A DNA stretch of 64,000 nt. Origin: Bacteroidetes bacterium HGW-Bacteroidetes-6. Lineage in GTDB: Bacteria > Bacteroidota > Bacteroidia > Bacteroidales > DTU049. The DNA lies in the NCBI GenBank assembly GCA_002842495.1, contig PHDB01000004.1:1-64000 (forward strand), given 5' to 3'. A program made the translations under genes and the position numbers. The stretch's first letter is position 1; each line of letters begins with the position of its first letter. The notes under the pieces were generated by a model that ran no database searches, had not been told where the DNA came from, and saw only the letters and a list, made by a program, of their open reading frames with translations. Positions 43,845 to 53,217 of the stretch are shown here, piece by piece.

Positions 43845-46391
43845 ATGACATTAAACGAATTGCAGCCGGGACAAACAGGTTTCGTGGTGAAAATCCGCGG
43901 ACGAGGCGCTTTTCGTAAGCGGGTAATAGAAATGGGATTTACTTCGGGTCGCAAAATTGAAGTGATTCGCAAGGCACCTTTGCAAGATCCCATCGAATAT
44001 CGATTAATGGATTACGAAATAAGTCTTCGTCGTAGCGAAGCTCGTTTTATCGAAGTTATAACCCTTGATGAAATTTCGCAGGAACACAAAGAAGAAGCTG
44101 TAGAATCGAGCAATTCTTCTGTATTATTCACAGAAGAGTATATTGAAAAAAAAATAATCCAGCGAAGTCGCGAAATCGATATAGCCTTAGTAGGAAACCC
44201 GAATTGCGGAAAAACAACACTTTTCAATTTTGCATCTGGATCAACAGAACATGTAGGCAATTATAGTGGTGTAACGGTTGAAGCGAAAACAGGTTCTTTC
44301 CACTACAAAGGGTTTAAAATCAATTTGATCGATTTACCGGGAACATATTCGCTTTCGGCATATTCGCCTGAAGAGCTTTTTGTACGACGTCAACTCATTT
44401 CGACTCCTCCCGACTTTATTGTGAATGTTGTAGATGCGTCGAATCTTGAACGCAATTTATTTCTCACAACCCAGCTCATGGAGCTTGACATTCCAACAGT
44501 TGTTGCGTTGAACATGTTTGACGAATTATTGGCTAAAGGCGATAAATTTGATTATCAACTTCTGGGCAATATGCTTGGGATTCCATTTCAGCCTACTGTC
44601 GGGCACCGAAATAAAGGTGTTGACGAATTACTAGATATCATAATTGAACGCTATAAAAATCAGTCATCGCTCAACCGCAAATCGTGTATTCGATTTCCGA
44701 TGGAGATGGAAGAAGCTGTTGAAAAGTTGCGTTTGGTTATCGAAGACACCAAATTTGTCAAAGAAAATGTATCGTCGCGATTCTATGCAATAAAACTTCT
44801 CGAAAAAGACAAACAAGCAGTTCAGGCCGCATCTCATAAAGAATTTTTGGCCGTTTTGGAAAAATCAGAAGCCGAGATTGGCCGTATCGAGGCTTTCTAT
44901 TCCGATGATGCTGAAAATCTGGTTGCCGATGCCCGCTACGGTTTTATTGCTGGTGCGCTTAAAGAAACGTATGTTCATGGAACAAAACCGCGCAATTTTA
45001 AATCATTTACGCAACGACTCGATAAAGTTCTAACACACCGATTACTTGGATTTCCGATTTTTTTATTGTTTTTGTGGCTCATGTTTTTTTCGACATTTTT
45101 TCTGGGATCGTTTCCTATGAGCTGGATGGAACAAGGAGTTGCTTTTATAGGCAATTTGATTTCGCAATTTATACCCAATGGCTTACTCAAGGATTTGCTT
45201 GTCGATGGAATTATTAGTGGGGTTGGAGGGGTAATGGTGTTTCTTCCAAACATCCTGATTTTATTTTTCTTTATTGCGCTCATGGAAGATACCGGCTACA
45301 TGGCTCGTATCGCTTTTTTGATGGACAAAATAATGCATCGGATTGGGTTGCATGGTAAATCGTTTATTCCCATGGTCATGGGATTTGGGTGTAATGTTCC
45401 TGCCATTATGGCCACCCGAACACTCGAAAATCCTTCCGATAGGTTGTTGACGATATTAATCAATCCTTTCATGTCGTGCAGTGCACGTTTACCTGTGTAT
45501 ATTCTGATAATTGGAACTGTTTTCCCGACACATGCCGTCGCAATGCTCTTCTTGGTATATATCATCGGAATATTTTTCGCAGTCATTTTTTCTATTCTGT
45601 TCAAAAAAACCATGTTTCGCAAATCCGAAGCACCTTTTGTGATGGAACTTCCTCCATACCGGATGCCAACTAGTCGGGTGCTTTTCAGACATATGTGGTT
45701 TCGTGCGTCGCAGTATCTAAAAAAAATGGGCGGGATTATTCTTGTAGCCTCGATAATTATTTGGGCTTTAGGTAATTTCCCACGAAATTTTTCACCCGAT
45801 CCTCAACTCCAAGCCAAAATATTCTCACTACAAAAAGATGCAGCTTCGATGGTTAACCCCGGGATAGTGCCGGTTGGTCATAAAAACCTGAATATACGTT
45901 ATCATGAAGTTGTAACCGATTATGCTGCTCAAAAACAGCTCAATTCATATATCGGAAGAATTGGCAACATGCTTCAACCGGTTATGGCCCCACTTGGATT
46001 CGACTGGCGGCTTACGGTGAGTTTGATTGCTGGCATTACAGCAAAAGAAGTCGTTGTTTCAACGATGGCAGTATTGTTTGCCGGTGAGCATCCCGACAAC
46101 ACAAATCGTATCAATAATATCCGCAGTAGTGCGGACAATTCTTTGTCCGGAAATCTCAAATCAGCAAAATTTAAAAACAGAGACAACCAATCGGCGAAAC
46201 TCATGACTCCGCTCACCGGTTTTGCTTTTTTGATGTTTGTATTGCTTTATTTCCCATGTATTGCCGTGGTTGCAGCTATTCGAAAAGAAACAGGAGGGTG
46301 GAAATGGGCTTTGTTTACTGTTGCCTACACAACAATGATTGCGTGGCTTGTTGCTTTCTCGGTTGTTAAAATCGGGGGATTGTTTTTGTAA
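43845..46391 (+). CDS. feoB: FeoA-FeoB fusion ferrous iron transporter
   Basis: This 848-residue protein imports Fe2+. Residues 1-74 are a FeoA-type SH3 domain (LQPGQTGFVVKIRGRGAFRK), then a short linker. The FeoB GTPase domain starts near 112, with GNPNCGKTTL (G1, 117-126), the G2 Thr in GNYSGVTVE, DLPG (G3) and NMFD (G4). After the GDI-like helical part, about 8 or more membrane helices of the FeoB core follow, with the Gate-type motifs (MGFGCNVPAIMATRTL, NPFMSCSARLPVYIL). FeoA-FeoB fusions are known in Bacteroidota. No feoC was seen. The leader carries a promoter box and a candidate operator. Confidence 0.95.
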   Translation: MTLNELQPGQTGFVVKIRGRGAFRKRVIEMGFTSGRKIEVIRKAPLQDPIEYRLMDYEISLRRSEARFIEVITLDEISQEHKEEAVESSNSSVLFTEEYIEKKIIQRSREIDIALVGNPNCGKTTLFNFASGSTEHVGNYSGVTVEAKTGSFHYKGFKINLIDLPGTYSLSAYSPEELFVRRQLISTPPDFIVNVVDASNLERNLFLTTQLMELDIPTVVALNMFDELLAKGDKFDYQLLGNMLGIPFQPTVGHRNKGVDELLDIIIERYKNQSSLNRKSCIRFPMEMEEAVEKLRLVIEDTKFVKENVSSRFYAIKLLEKDKQAVQAASHKEFLAVLEKSEAEIGRIEAFYSDDAENLVADARYGFIAGALKETYVHGTKPRNFKSFTQRLDKVLTHRLLGFPIFLLFLWLMFFSTFFLGSFPMSWMEQGVAFIGNLISQFIPNGLLKDLLVDGIISGVGGVMVFLPNILILFFFIALMEDTGYMARIAFLMDKIMHRIGLHGKSFIPMVMGFGCNVPAIMATRTLENPSDRLLTILINPFMSCSARLPVYILIIGTVFPTHAVAMLFLVYIIGIFFAVIFSILFKKTMFRKSEAPFVMELPPYRMPTSRVLFRHMWFRASQYLKKMGGIILVASIIIWALGNFPRNFSPDPQLQAKIFSLQKDAASMVNPGIVPVGHKNLNIRYHEVVTDYAAQKQLNSYIGRIGNMLQPVMAPLGFDWRLTVSLIAGITAKEVVVSTMAVLFAGEHPDNTNRINNIRSSADNSLSGNLKSAKFKNRDNQSAKLMTPLTGFAFLMFVLLYFPCIAVVAAIRKETGGWKWALFTVAYTTMIAWLVAFSVVKIGGLFL

Positions 46392-46435
46392 GCAGAAAAG
46401 GAATATTTCATTAGCCCATCTGATTTTTTATTTAT

Positions 46436-46443
46436 TATATTTG
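46436..46443 (+). promoter_or_regulatory. Promoter -7 box TATATTTG for the small exported protein
   Basis: A perfect TAnnTTTG, 17 nt before the ATG at 46461. Confidence 0.5.
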
Positions 46444-46460
46444 TAGGAAATACTACAGCA

Positions 46461-47051
46461 ATGAAACGACTTTTCCTGACATTTGGCTTTATTATTACTA
46501 TATTAATGGCTTTTGCCGATTCGCCGTTGACATCCACTCCATTTCACACTGCTTACGAGGGTGTTGCCGAAGTAAAAGCCGCTGTATCGGCTAATGGTGA
46601 GCTTAATATTGATTTAATGGAATTTTTGTCTTCCAAAAATCCAATTGCATATAAAATGGCGATTATCAATGCAATTGGCTGGGCTTTCGAAGGACATAAC
46701 AATTACGACCGTTATAAGAGTTTTTTGGGTGAGAAAACGGGCAAAGGGAAGCTAAAAGCTGAAAACCTTCTTTGTTTAGCTTATCTGAAGGCACTCGACA
46801 ATTATTTTGATTGTGTTGACGCACTCAAAATTGCCGATGAAGCTCTGGCTCTCAACCCCAAATCGTACACATTCAATATCATCCATGCGCTCATCAAAGC
46901 TCAGGTGCTATTCGATACGGATTGGTGTGCGCTTTATCAAGCGACCGATAATGTTCGCAAAAGACCCGATCTCAAATCCGACATGAACGATGGAGCCATT
47001 TATATCATTTTCGATTATATGGATTTGTATAAAACAGAATGTGGCAAATAG
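46461..47051 (+). CDS. Small exported protein, TPR-like, function unknown
   Basis: This 196-residue protein has a signal peptide (FGFIITILMAFADSP). The mature part is mostly helical, with a TPR-like pair in its second half (LLCLAYLKALDNYFDCVDAL, ALALNPKSYTFNIIHALIKA). Three cysteines (CVDAL, CALYQ, ECGK) are present. No enzymatic motif is seen. It lies between feoAB and an OppC-like permease, with its own promoter, so no clear functional link can be drawn. Confidence 0.75.
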   Translation: MKRLFLTFGFIITILMAFADSPLTSTPFHTAYEGVAEVKAAVSANGELNIDLMEFLSSKNPIAYKMAIINAIGWAFEGHNNYDRYKSFLGEKTGKGKLKAENLLCLAYLKALDNYFDCVDALKIADEALALNPKSYTFNIIHALIKAQVLFDTDWCALYQATDNVRKRPDLKSDMNDGAIYIIFDYMDLYKTECGK

Positions 47052-47106
47052 TCCAGTATTGTTTTGATGACAAAGACATTTGGAGTAATCAATTGCGACA
47101 ATAATT

Positions 47107-47114
47107 TATCTTTG
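47107..47114 (+). promoter_or_regulatory. Promoter -7 box TATCTTTG for the OppC-like permease
   Basis: A perfect TAnnTTTG, 11 nt before the ATG at 47126. Confidence 0.55.
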
Positions 47115-47125
47115 CATTCAAGATA

Positions 47126-48253
47126 ATGAAAAAGCGACGCTTAATAAAAACATGGCCTGGTTATTTTGCAGCAGGCTATATTGTACTAGTGGCTCTTGTT
47201 GCAGTGTTTGGGTATTTTATTGTTCCCGATTCTACATCTGACGCAAACAGTCAACATGTTGAAATTTCGCTAAAAAAACCAGGATTCAAATGCCTTTTTC
47301 TTGAAATTCCCATTGTTGGAAGCGAACAGGTCTCCGTGTTTGGTAAATTGCTTGCCGGTACGCCCCTTTCCAGCAAAACAATAGCTATCCACAGTTATTA
47401 CTTCAAAAATGATAGTATTTTCATTGAACTGTACACTGGGATGGAGCCTAACAATGGAATTGTTCAGGCGTTTGACTGTAGCATTCTTACTTCGTTATAT
47501 TCGCAACAGTACCCATCCCGAAAATTCATTGCTGGTGATGATATGAATAGTTTTATCGTTACACATATGATTTCGGAGAAGAAATTTGTTTTGGGAACCG
47601 ATCGTTTTGGCCGTGATGAATTAAGTCGGATTATTTTAGGTGCGCGCGTCAGTATAACAGTGGGATTAATTTCGGTACTGATTGCATTGTTCATTGGAGT
47701 TACTTTAGGCGCCATTGCCGGTTATTACGGAGGATTTGCCGATCGCTTTCTGGTTTGGCTATTCAGTGTTGTTTGGTCTTTGCCGACAGTACTTCTTGTT
47801 ATTGCCATTACTTTTGCTCTGGGAAAAGGTTTCTGGCAGATTTTTATTGCAATAGGTGTTACTTTTTGGGTCGATATTGCACGTGTTGTACGTGGGCAAG
47901 TGATGTCGATTAAAGAACGCGAATACATCGAAGCTGCACGTGCATTAGGATTGAAGAGCAGGCGAATCATTTTCCGTCATATTCTTCCCGGATTGCGTGG
48001 TCCTGTAATAGTTTTGGCAGCATCGTCGTTTTCTTCGGCCATTCTCATCGAAGCAGGGCTGAGTTTTTTGGGAATTGGCGTTCAGCCTCCCGTTCCCACC
48101 TGGGGTGGCATGGTAAAAGAATATTACAGCCATTTAGTACTCGATTCGGCTTACCTTGCTTTGGTCCCCGGACTGGCAATAGTTCTTGCTGTGATGGCCT
48201 TCATGATTCTTGGTAACGAATTACGCGATAATCTTGACGTGAAAAATGCGTAA
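47126..48253 (+). CDS. OppC/DppC-like ABC transporter permease with a periplasmic insert
   Basis: This 375-residue inner-membrane protein has a first helix at about 12-32, then an insert of about 120 residues (GFKCLFLEIPIVGSEQVSVF) not present in ordinary DppC. The conserved permease core begins at GTDRFGRDELSRIILGARVS, and the EAA loop that contacts the ATPase is EAARALGLKSRRIIFRHILP. The core ends with GVQPPVPTWGGMVKEYY. Family members import peptides or nickel. No partner permease (OppB), ATPase or binding protein is encoded nearby, so the full transporter must be built from genes elsewhere. The 3' end overlaps the regulator gene by 8 nt. Confidence 0.9.
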   Translation: MKKRRLIKTWPGYFAAGYIVLVALVAVFGYFIVPDSTSDANSQHVEISLKKPGFKCLFLEIPIVGSEQVSVFGKLLAGTPLSSKTIAIHSYYFKNDSIFIELYTGMEPNNGIVQAFDCSILTSLYSQQYPSRKFIAGDDMNSFIVTHMISEKKFVLGTDRFGRDELSRIILGARVSITVGLISVLIALFIGVTLGAIAGYYGGFADRFLVWLFSVVWSLPTVLLVIAITFALGKGFWQIFIAIGVTFWVDIARVVRGQVMSIKEREYIEAARALGLKSRRIIFRHILPGLRGPVIVLAASSFSSAILIEAGLSFLGIGVQPPVPTWGGMVKEYYSHLVLDSAYLALVPGLAIVLAVMAFMILGNELRDNLDVKNA

Positions 48254-49910
48254 CTTTGCCTCAATGTTGAAGCTGTTTTTTGTATTTGTTTCTGCAACAC
48301 TTTTGTTTGTTTCGTCTTTTGGACAAAGCGACACCATTTTGCTTTCTGCAAAAGTGAAAGAGCTTAAAGCACTATCGTACTCCAATCCACTCGAAGCTTT
48401 GCAACATGCAGAACCGCTCTTGGCCGAATGTTCGCAAGCTGGCTATTCAAAAGGCCTTGCCGAAGTTTACAATACACAAGGGATTATTCTCTATACAAGA
48501 GGCCTCAACGATCTCGCATTGCAAAGCTTTATCAATGCGCTCGAAAATTTCAGACTACTCAACGATACAATTGGAATGTCGCTGGTTTACAACAACCTCG
48601 GAGTGGTCTCCTATTCTGTAAAAAAATACTACTACAGCATCTTCTTTTTTCAGCAGTCGCTTGCTATTCAATCGAGAATCAACAATATCAGAAATGTAAT
48701 CGATCTAAACAACAATATTGGCTCTATTTACGAAAAGCTGAAAATGTACAACAAGGCTTTATCGATTCATCGCAATGCAAATGCAATGTCAATCAAGTAT
48801 GGTCATTTGGTCGGACTTTCTACAGGATTGAACAATATTGGTGTTATTTACGAGAATTCGGGGCACCCCGACAGCGCAATCTGGTATTACCGAAAAGCAT
48901 TAGAGGTCTCGGATAGCGTTCCTATTTCGCAACTAGCGCTCACTTATTCAAATTTGGGAAGAACCCTTATGAATAACAGCCGTATAGACGAAGCTCGTAT
49001 CTGTCTCGATTCTGCACTATTGATGGCTACAAATAGTGAGGCTACTTCTTATTTATCGGAGATTTACAACCTGTTTTCGCAATACTACGATAAAAAGGGT
49101 GATATCAATAAAGCATACAAATACCTGCTTAAGTATAAAGATGTCAATAAACTCATAGAAGATCAAACAACCGAAGGCGATTTTGCCGATTTCATACTCT
49201 CAATGCAGCAAAACAAATGGAGCAAAGAAAAAAAATTGCTCGATAATCAAGTGAGTCTGCAACAAAAAGTTCAGTGGTTACTTGTTATAGTAATCGTGGT
49301 TGTTATTGCTGGTTTTTTTCTGGTGTATCTCAATATCAGAAACAGAAATAGACTTCTGGATCAGCGGCATAAACTTTCTGAAAGCGAGAGTCTTCGTCTG
49401 GCCGACGAACTAAAAAACAAAGAAATCATTGCACAACTCGAAAAGGAAAAACTGACCTCGGAATTACAAATGAAAGAGCGACAACTCACTTCGATGACAA
49501 TGCATATTGTTACCAAAAACGAAACATTGCAGGAAATTGAAAAGCATGTTGAACAAATTGCTTCGGGAAATCCGGAGAAATCGGCAGAAATGCCTCTGAA
49601 CAAAATAAAAAGTATTATTCGAATGAATGCTGGCGACGAAGCTGTTTGGAATAATTATTTCTATCATTTCGAACAGGTTTATCCCGGATTTTTCAGACAG
49701 CTCACCAACCTACATCCCGAACTCACACAAGGCGAACAAAAACTTTGTGCTTATATTACCATCAATCTTAACAATAAAGAAATTGCACATGTGATGGGAA
49801 TATCGGAAGCCAGTATTAAAATAAAGAAGAATCGATTGTCAAAGAAATTGCAACTTGATATTGCATCGGATCTGACATCGTATTTAAGAAAATTTACTGA
49901 TGGAGAATAA
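48246..49910 (+). CDS. TPR, transmembrane and LuxR-type HTH regulator
   Basis: This 554-residue protein has an N-terminal signal or anchor segment (LFFVFVSATLLFVSSFG), TPR repeats at about 45-310 (NTQGIILYTRGLNDLALQSF, NNIGVIYENSGHPDSAIWYY), one membrane helix at about 343-363 (WLLVIVIVVVIAGFFLVYL) and a coiled coil to about 430. The C-terminal 60 residues are a LuxR/GerE-like DNA-binding domain (LTQGEQKLCAYITINLNNKE, IAHVMGISEASIKIKKNRLS). Periplasmic TPRs would sense a signal and the cytoplasmic HTH act on DNA. This architecture is common in Bacteroidota. It is translationally coupled to the OppC-like permease, and its 3' end overlaps the methyltransferase by 17 nt on the other strand. Confidence 0.88.
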   Translation: MRNFASMLKLFFVFVSATLLFVSSFGQSDTILLSAKVKELKALSYSNPLEALQHAEPLLAECSQAGYSKGLAEVYNTQGIILYTRGLNDLALQSFINALENFRLLNDTIGMSLVYNNLGVVSYSVKKYYYSIFFFQQSLAIQSRINNIRNVIDLNNNIGSIYEKLKMYNKALSIHRNANAMSIKYGHLVGLSTGLNNIGVIYENSGHPDSAIWYYRKALEVSDSVPISQLALTYSNLGRTLMNNSRIDEARICLDSALLMATNSEATSYLSEIYNLFSQYYDKKGDINKAYKYLLKYKDVNKLIEDQTTEGDFADFILSMQQNKWSKEKKLLDNQVSLQQKVQWLLVIVIVVVIAGFFLVYLNIRNRNRLLDQRHKLSESESLRLADELKNKEIIAQLEKEKLTSELQMKERQLTSMTMHIVTKNETLQEIEKHVEQIASGNPEKSAEMPLNKIKSIIRMNAGDEAVWNNYFYHFEQVYPGFFRQLTNLHPELTQGEQKLCAYITINLNNKEIAHVMGISEASIKIKKNRLSKKLQLDIASDLTSYLRKFTDGE

Positions 49911-50766
49911 CTGGAGTTTTTTCGGCAACAACAAACATGATATCATAAGTATTGAGGCCAACAAACCGATTTCTTTCCGGATGTTTGTGCACTCTGTTTT
50001 TTTGTCTTTTTTTATTGAGCGAAAACAGTGAATACCAAATTTGCCGAATGCTTCTGTATATGGCAGGATAGGTCACATATATCACCTTAAATCCTTTTGA
50101 CTCCAATAGTAGAGTAAGCGAATGCCTTGTAAAATAGTGCAAATGTGTTGGCGGATGAATCATTCGCCAGCGATGTCCTTGAATTTTAGGAAGAATTCGG
50201 CCAATATCGCCGGTTGTTATATGAATATGTCCCCCATCAGTCATTTCAGAATAAGCCTTTTCAAGAAATAATGCCGGATCGGGTAAATGCTCAATAACAT
50301 CCCACATAAAAACATCCGAAAACGATTGAGTAGGTAATTGCGAGGCCAAATAATCCTCGTTTCGTATATCGATATTCAGTTGCTGCTGAGCCCACAAAAC
50401 TGGCTCGGCCGAAATTTCAAAGCCAAGATAATTCGCTTTGGGAAAGATGTTTTGCAGCGAGTTGGCAAAGAATCCATAAGCTGCTCCAATTTCGAGCACG
50501 AATTCAGGTTTTCTTGTCGGGAAAATACGATGCAGGTGATTTAGCCGTTTGTCGAAATTTCGCTGAATTGCCTGACGGTCACTTAAATAATCGAGATATT
50601 CTTCACCTTTAAAATATTTTTCAGAATAAAGGGTATCAAAATCGAAATCGAAGTACTTTTCCGCAGCAATAGTATGACCACATTGTATACAACGAAACAG
50701 ATTGTTGTTATAAATCGCGTTTAACGACGATTCTCCGCAACAGTAGCAGTTATTGTGTTTTTTCAA
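49894..50766 (-). CDS. Class I SAM-dependent methyltransferase with zinc-ribbon-like N-terminus
   Basis: There is no ATG upstream, so a TTG at 50766 is taken as start; it overlaps the glycosyltransferase by 17 nt, while the other TTG at 50847 would overlap by 98 nt. This gives 290 residues. Near the N-terminus CYCCGESS and CIQCGHTI give two CxxC pairs that could bind zinc. The SAM-binding motif is VLEIGAAYGFFANSL, followed by FEISAEPVLWAQQQLN, and a later DVFMWDVIEHLPDPALFL has the motif expected after the core. It looks like the methyltransferase_23-type group that modifies polyketides or glycans; the substrate is unknown. Confidence 0.82.
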   Translation of the reverse strand: MKKHNNCYCCGESSLNAIYNNNLFRCIQCGHTIAAEKYFDFDFDTLYSEKYFKGEEYLDYLSDRQAIQRNFDKRLNHLHRIFPTRKPEFVLEIGAAYGFFANSLQNIFPKANYLGFEISAEPVLWAQQQLNIDIRNEDYLASQLPTQSFSDVFMWDVIEHLPDPALFLEKAYSEMTDGGHIHITTGDIGRILPKIQGHRWRMIHPPTHLHYFTRHSLTLLLESKGFKVIYVTYPAIYRSIRQIWYSLFSLNKKRQKNRVHKHPERNRFVGLNTYDIMFVVAEKTPVILHQ

Positions 50767-51688
50767 GATTGGTCTCTTTAATAATATAGTTAGGGCGGCG
50801 TTTGCTTTCGAGAAACATTTTTCCAAGATATTCGCCAATAACGCCAAGCACCATCAGTTGTATTCCGCCGATAAACAAAACACTTGCAATCAGCGAACCC
50901 CAGCCCGGAAGAGCAAGAGTAGTAAAAAGAGCCGCATAAATAGCATAAAACCCATAACCCATAGCAGTCAAAGCAATAATAAACCCGGCGATTAGCGATA
51001 TTCGGAGCGGCTTCACGCTGAATGAAGTAATTCCGATAGCCGCAAAGCGCACCATTTTGCTAAATGAGTACTTTGTTTTACCCGAATGACGCTTCCCAGG
51101 TTTGTAACTAATACTTTTCTGCAAAAATCCCATCCAAGCAATCAAACCTCGAATAAAAAGATAATTTTCGGTTATTCTCGAAAGCTCTTGTGCGACTTGC
51201 TTGCTGATAAGCCTGAAGTCGGCTGCACCTGGTTCAATGCGAGTTGTACTAAGCATGTTTACCATGCGATAAAACATTCTGGAGGTCAAATTCTTGAAAA
51301 AAGTGCCATTCCCCTTGTCGTTGCGAACAGTATAAACCACATCATATCCATCTTCCCAAGCTTCGAGCAACTGTGGCAACATAGCAGGCGGATGTTGCAA
51401 ATCGGCATCCATGCTAATAACACAATCTCCCGTTGCATGGTCGATCCCGGCTTTTAATGCGTTTTGATGACCAAAATTCCGAGAAAAAGAAATAAAAAAA
51501 ACTTCAGGATTTTTTTCTTTAAGCTCTTTTAGTGCTATGAGTGTACCGTCTTTGCTGCCATCATCCACAAATATAAACTCAGTGTCGTATTGTTCCGGAA
51601 TATTTTTTTTTACTTCGGCGTATAAAACGGTCACATTCAGTTCTTCATTGAATGCAGGAACAACAATCGATACTTTTTTACGAACCAT
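50750..51688 (-). CDS. GT2 family glycosyltransferase (GtrB/DPM1-like)
   Basis: The ATG at 51688 is preferred over one at 51727 because a -7 box (51709-51716) lies between them; the protein has 312 residues. The GT-A domain has VSIVVPAFNEELNV, EFIFVDDGSKDGT and a DADLQHPP form of the DxD. The acceptor region RIEPGAADFRLIS follows. Two C-terminal membrane helices (ISLIAGFIIALTAMGYGFYA, LIASVLFIGGIQLMVLGVIG) are typical of polyprenyl-phosphate glycosyltransferases such as GtrB and ArnC. It probably makes a lipid-linked sugar for surface glycan modification. It is coupled to the methyltransferase downstream. Confidence 0.92.
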   Translation of the reverse strand: MVRKKVSIVVPAFNEELNVTVLYAEVKKNIPEQYDTEFIFVDDGSKDGTLIALKELKEKNPEVFFISFSRNFGHQNALKAGIDHATGDCVISMDADLQHPPAMLPQLLEAWEDGYDVVYTVRNDKGNGTFFKNLTSRMFYRMVNMLSTTRIEPGAADFRLISKQVAQELSRITENYLFIRGLIAWMGFLQKSISYKPGKRHSGKTKYSFSKMVRFAAIGITSFSVKPLRISLIAGFIIALTAMGYGFYAIYAALFTTLALPGWGSLIASVLFIGGIQLMVLGVIGEYLGKMFLESKRRPNYIIKETNLEKTQ

Positions 51689-51708
51689 ACACAATTTTGT
51701 TTGGCATA

Positions 51709-51716
51709 CAAATGTA
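51709..51716 (-). promoter_or_regulatory. Promoter -7 box TACATTTG for the glycosyltransferase
   Basis: A perfect TAnnTTTG on the minus strand, 20 nt before the ATG at 51688 and inside the longer candidate ORF start, so it helps choose that start. Confidence 0.55.
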
Positions 51717-51955
51717 GTTTTTTTCAAGAAATGATTTTTAGAAAAACCGTAGAAATAATTAAATAATTACCTCATTAAAAATCTATTCAAAAAGTAAAAA
51801 CATCATTATCTGCAAAAAACAATGGATTACAATACGATTGAATATTTATTTAAGGATTGTTGCAATCAGCTTTTCCGAAGTTTTTCAAATTTTCTTCGTA
51901 ATATTGTGGCAGAATAATTGATTAGCCACTTTTGAACTCCCAAATACCCGCAGCC

Positions 51956-53113
51956 ATGAAAAAGATATTTTTACTACTCATCATTGCAGCATTGGCTTCG
52001 TCGTGCACCAGCTCGAAGAAATATTTTGAACGTCAGCAGTACGATGCTGCCATTCAAAAAAGTGCTAAAAAACTAATGAAAAATCCCGACAAGCAGAAAG
52101 AAATCGATGTGCTTAACCGGGCATGGAAAGCCGCTAACACACGCGACAACGAACGTATCACTTATCTCAAAACTACAGGACAACCCGAAATTTGGGACGA
52201 AATATTTCAAATCTATAGCAGAATGAAATACCGTCAGGATATGGTTCGCAACTTACCACAACCTGTTCTTTCATCGATTGGCTTTCAATATATTGACTAT
52301 ACCAACGAAACGGTAAACGCACAGCGTAATGCTGCAGAGTTCTACTACCAGAAAGCGCTTTCGCTAATGGCTTTGGGTGATAGGGTCTCTGCTCGTCAGG
52401 CTTACAACGAATTGCTCAACACCAAACGGTTTTTTGCAACCTACAAAGATGTCGATCAGCAACTGCTTCGTGCGCAGGAAATGGGCACAGCAAATGTGTT
52501 GTTTATTTCAAAAAACAGTTCCGGACAAATGATTCCCGAAGGTTTTCTCGATGAAATTCTGAAAATCTATCTCACTGATGTCGAAAGCAGATTTGTTCGC
52601 TTCCATACAAGTTATGATACCTCAAGACACTATCAGTACACAGCTGTACTTAATCTTACCAAAGTTGATGTTTCGCCTGAAAGTGTAAGAGAAATTTTCT
52701 ATGAAGAGTCAAAAGAAGTTCAGGATGGATGGAATTATGTTCTTGACAGCAATGGCAATGTAATGAAAGATAGTCTTGGAAACGATATTAAGTTGCCTAA
52801 AATGGTAAAACTGGCTTGCAAAATTCGTGAAGTACAGATGCATAAACAGGCTATTGTTGGAGGATTTCTCGATATTTATGCCAGTAACAACACTATTCTG
52901 AAATCGGAACCCATTACCGCTGAAACATTTTTCGATTACGTATATGCGTTTGCCGATGGCGACCACAGTGTGTTGACCGAAGAAACAAAACGCAAGCTCA
53001 ACAACCCCCCTATGCCTTTTCCCGACAGCTTTAAAATGATATGGGATGCTGCGAGTATTGTAAAAAATGTTTCAAAAGATATTCTTGTTCGAAACACATA
53101 CCTATTCCAGTAG
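51956..53113 (+). CDS. Bacteroidota-type lipoprotein, TPR-like
   Basis: The ATG at 51956 (MKKIFLLLIIAALASSC) is taken over one 24 nt upstream because it begins a normal lipoprotein signal, with the lipobox cysteine at residue 17. The mature protein (385 residues in all) starts with helical repeats (KYFERQQYDAAIQKSAKKLM, QRNAAEFYYQKALSLMALGD) and continues as a mixed alpha/beta domain. No catalytic motif is recognised. It is an isolated gene with a strong terminator and is probably anchored in the outer or inner membrane. Confidence 0.78.
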   Translation: MKKIFLLLIIAALASSCTSSKKYFERQQYDAAIQKSAKKLMKNPDKQKEIDVLNRAWKAANTRDNERITYLKTTGQPEIWDEIFQIYSRMKYRQDMVRNLPQPVLSSIGFQYIDYTNETVNAQRNAAEFYYQKALSLMALGDRVSARQAYNELLNTKRFFATYKDVDQQLLRAQEMGTANVLFISKNSSGQMIPEGFLDEILKIYLTDVESRFVRFHTSYDTSRHYQYTAVLNLTKVDVSPESVREIFYEESKEVQDGWNYVLDSNGNVMKDSLGNDIKLPKMVKLACKIREVQMHKQAIVGGFLDIYASNNTILKSEPITAETFFDYVYAFADGDHSVLTEETKRKLNNPPMPFPDSFKMIWDAASIVKNVSKDILVRNTYLFQ

Positions 53114-53130
53114 AAAATAAGCTTTTCCGA

Positions 53131-53160
53131 AAAAAGGTCTGATTTTTCAGACCTTTTTTT
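53131..53160 (+). terminator. Terminator of the lipoprotein gene
   Basis: AAAGGTCTGA (53133-53142) pairs with TCAGACCTTT (53147-53156) around a 4-nt T loop, followed by a long T run. Confidence 0.9.
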
Positions 53161-53217
53161 TGGGTTTAAGACAACCTAATACCGATTCTTGTGTTCTAAG
53201 AATCAAGAAGTAGTATT

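Noticed and set aside
50767-50847. Longer N-terminus for the methyltransferase
   Set aside because: It begins with TTG too, overlaps the glycosyltransferase by 98 nt and the extra residues have no domain-like features.
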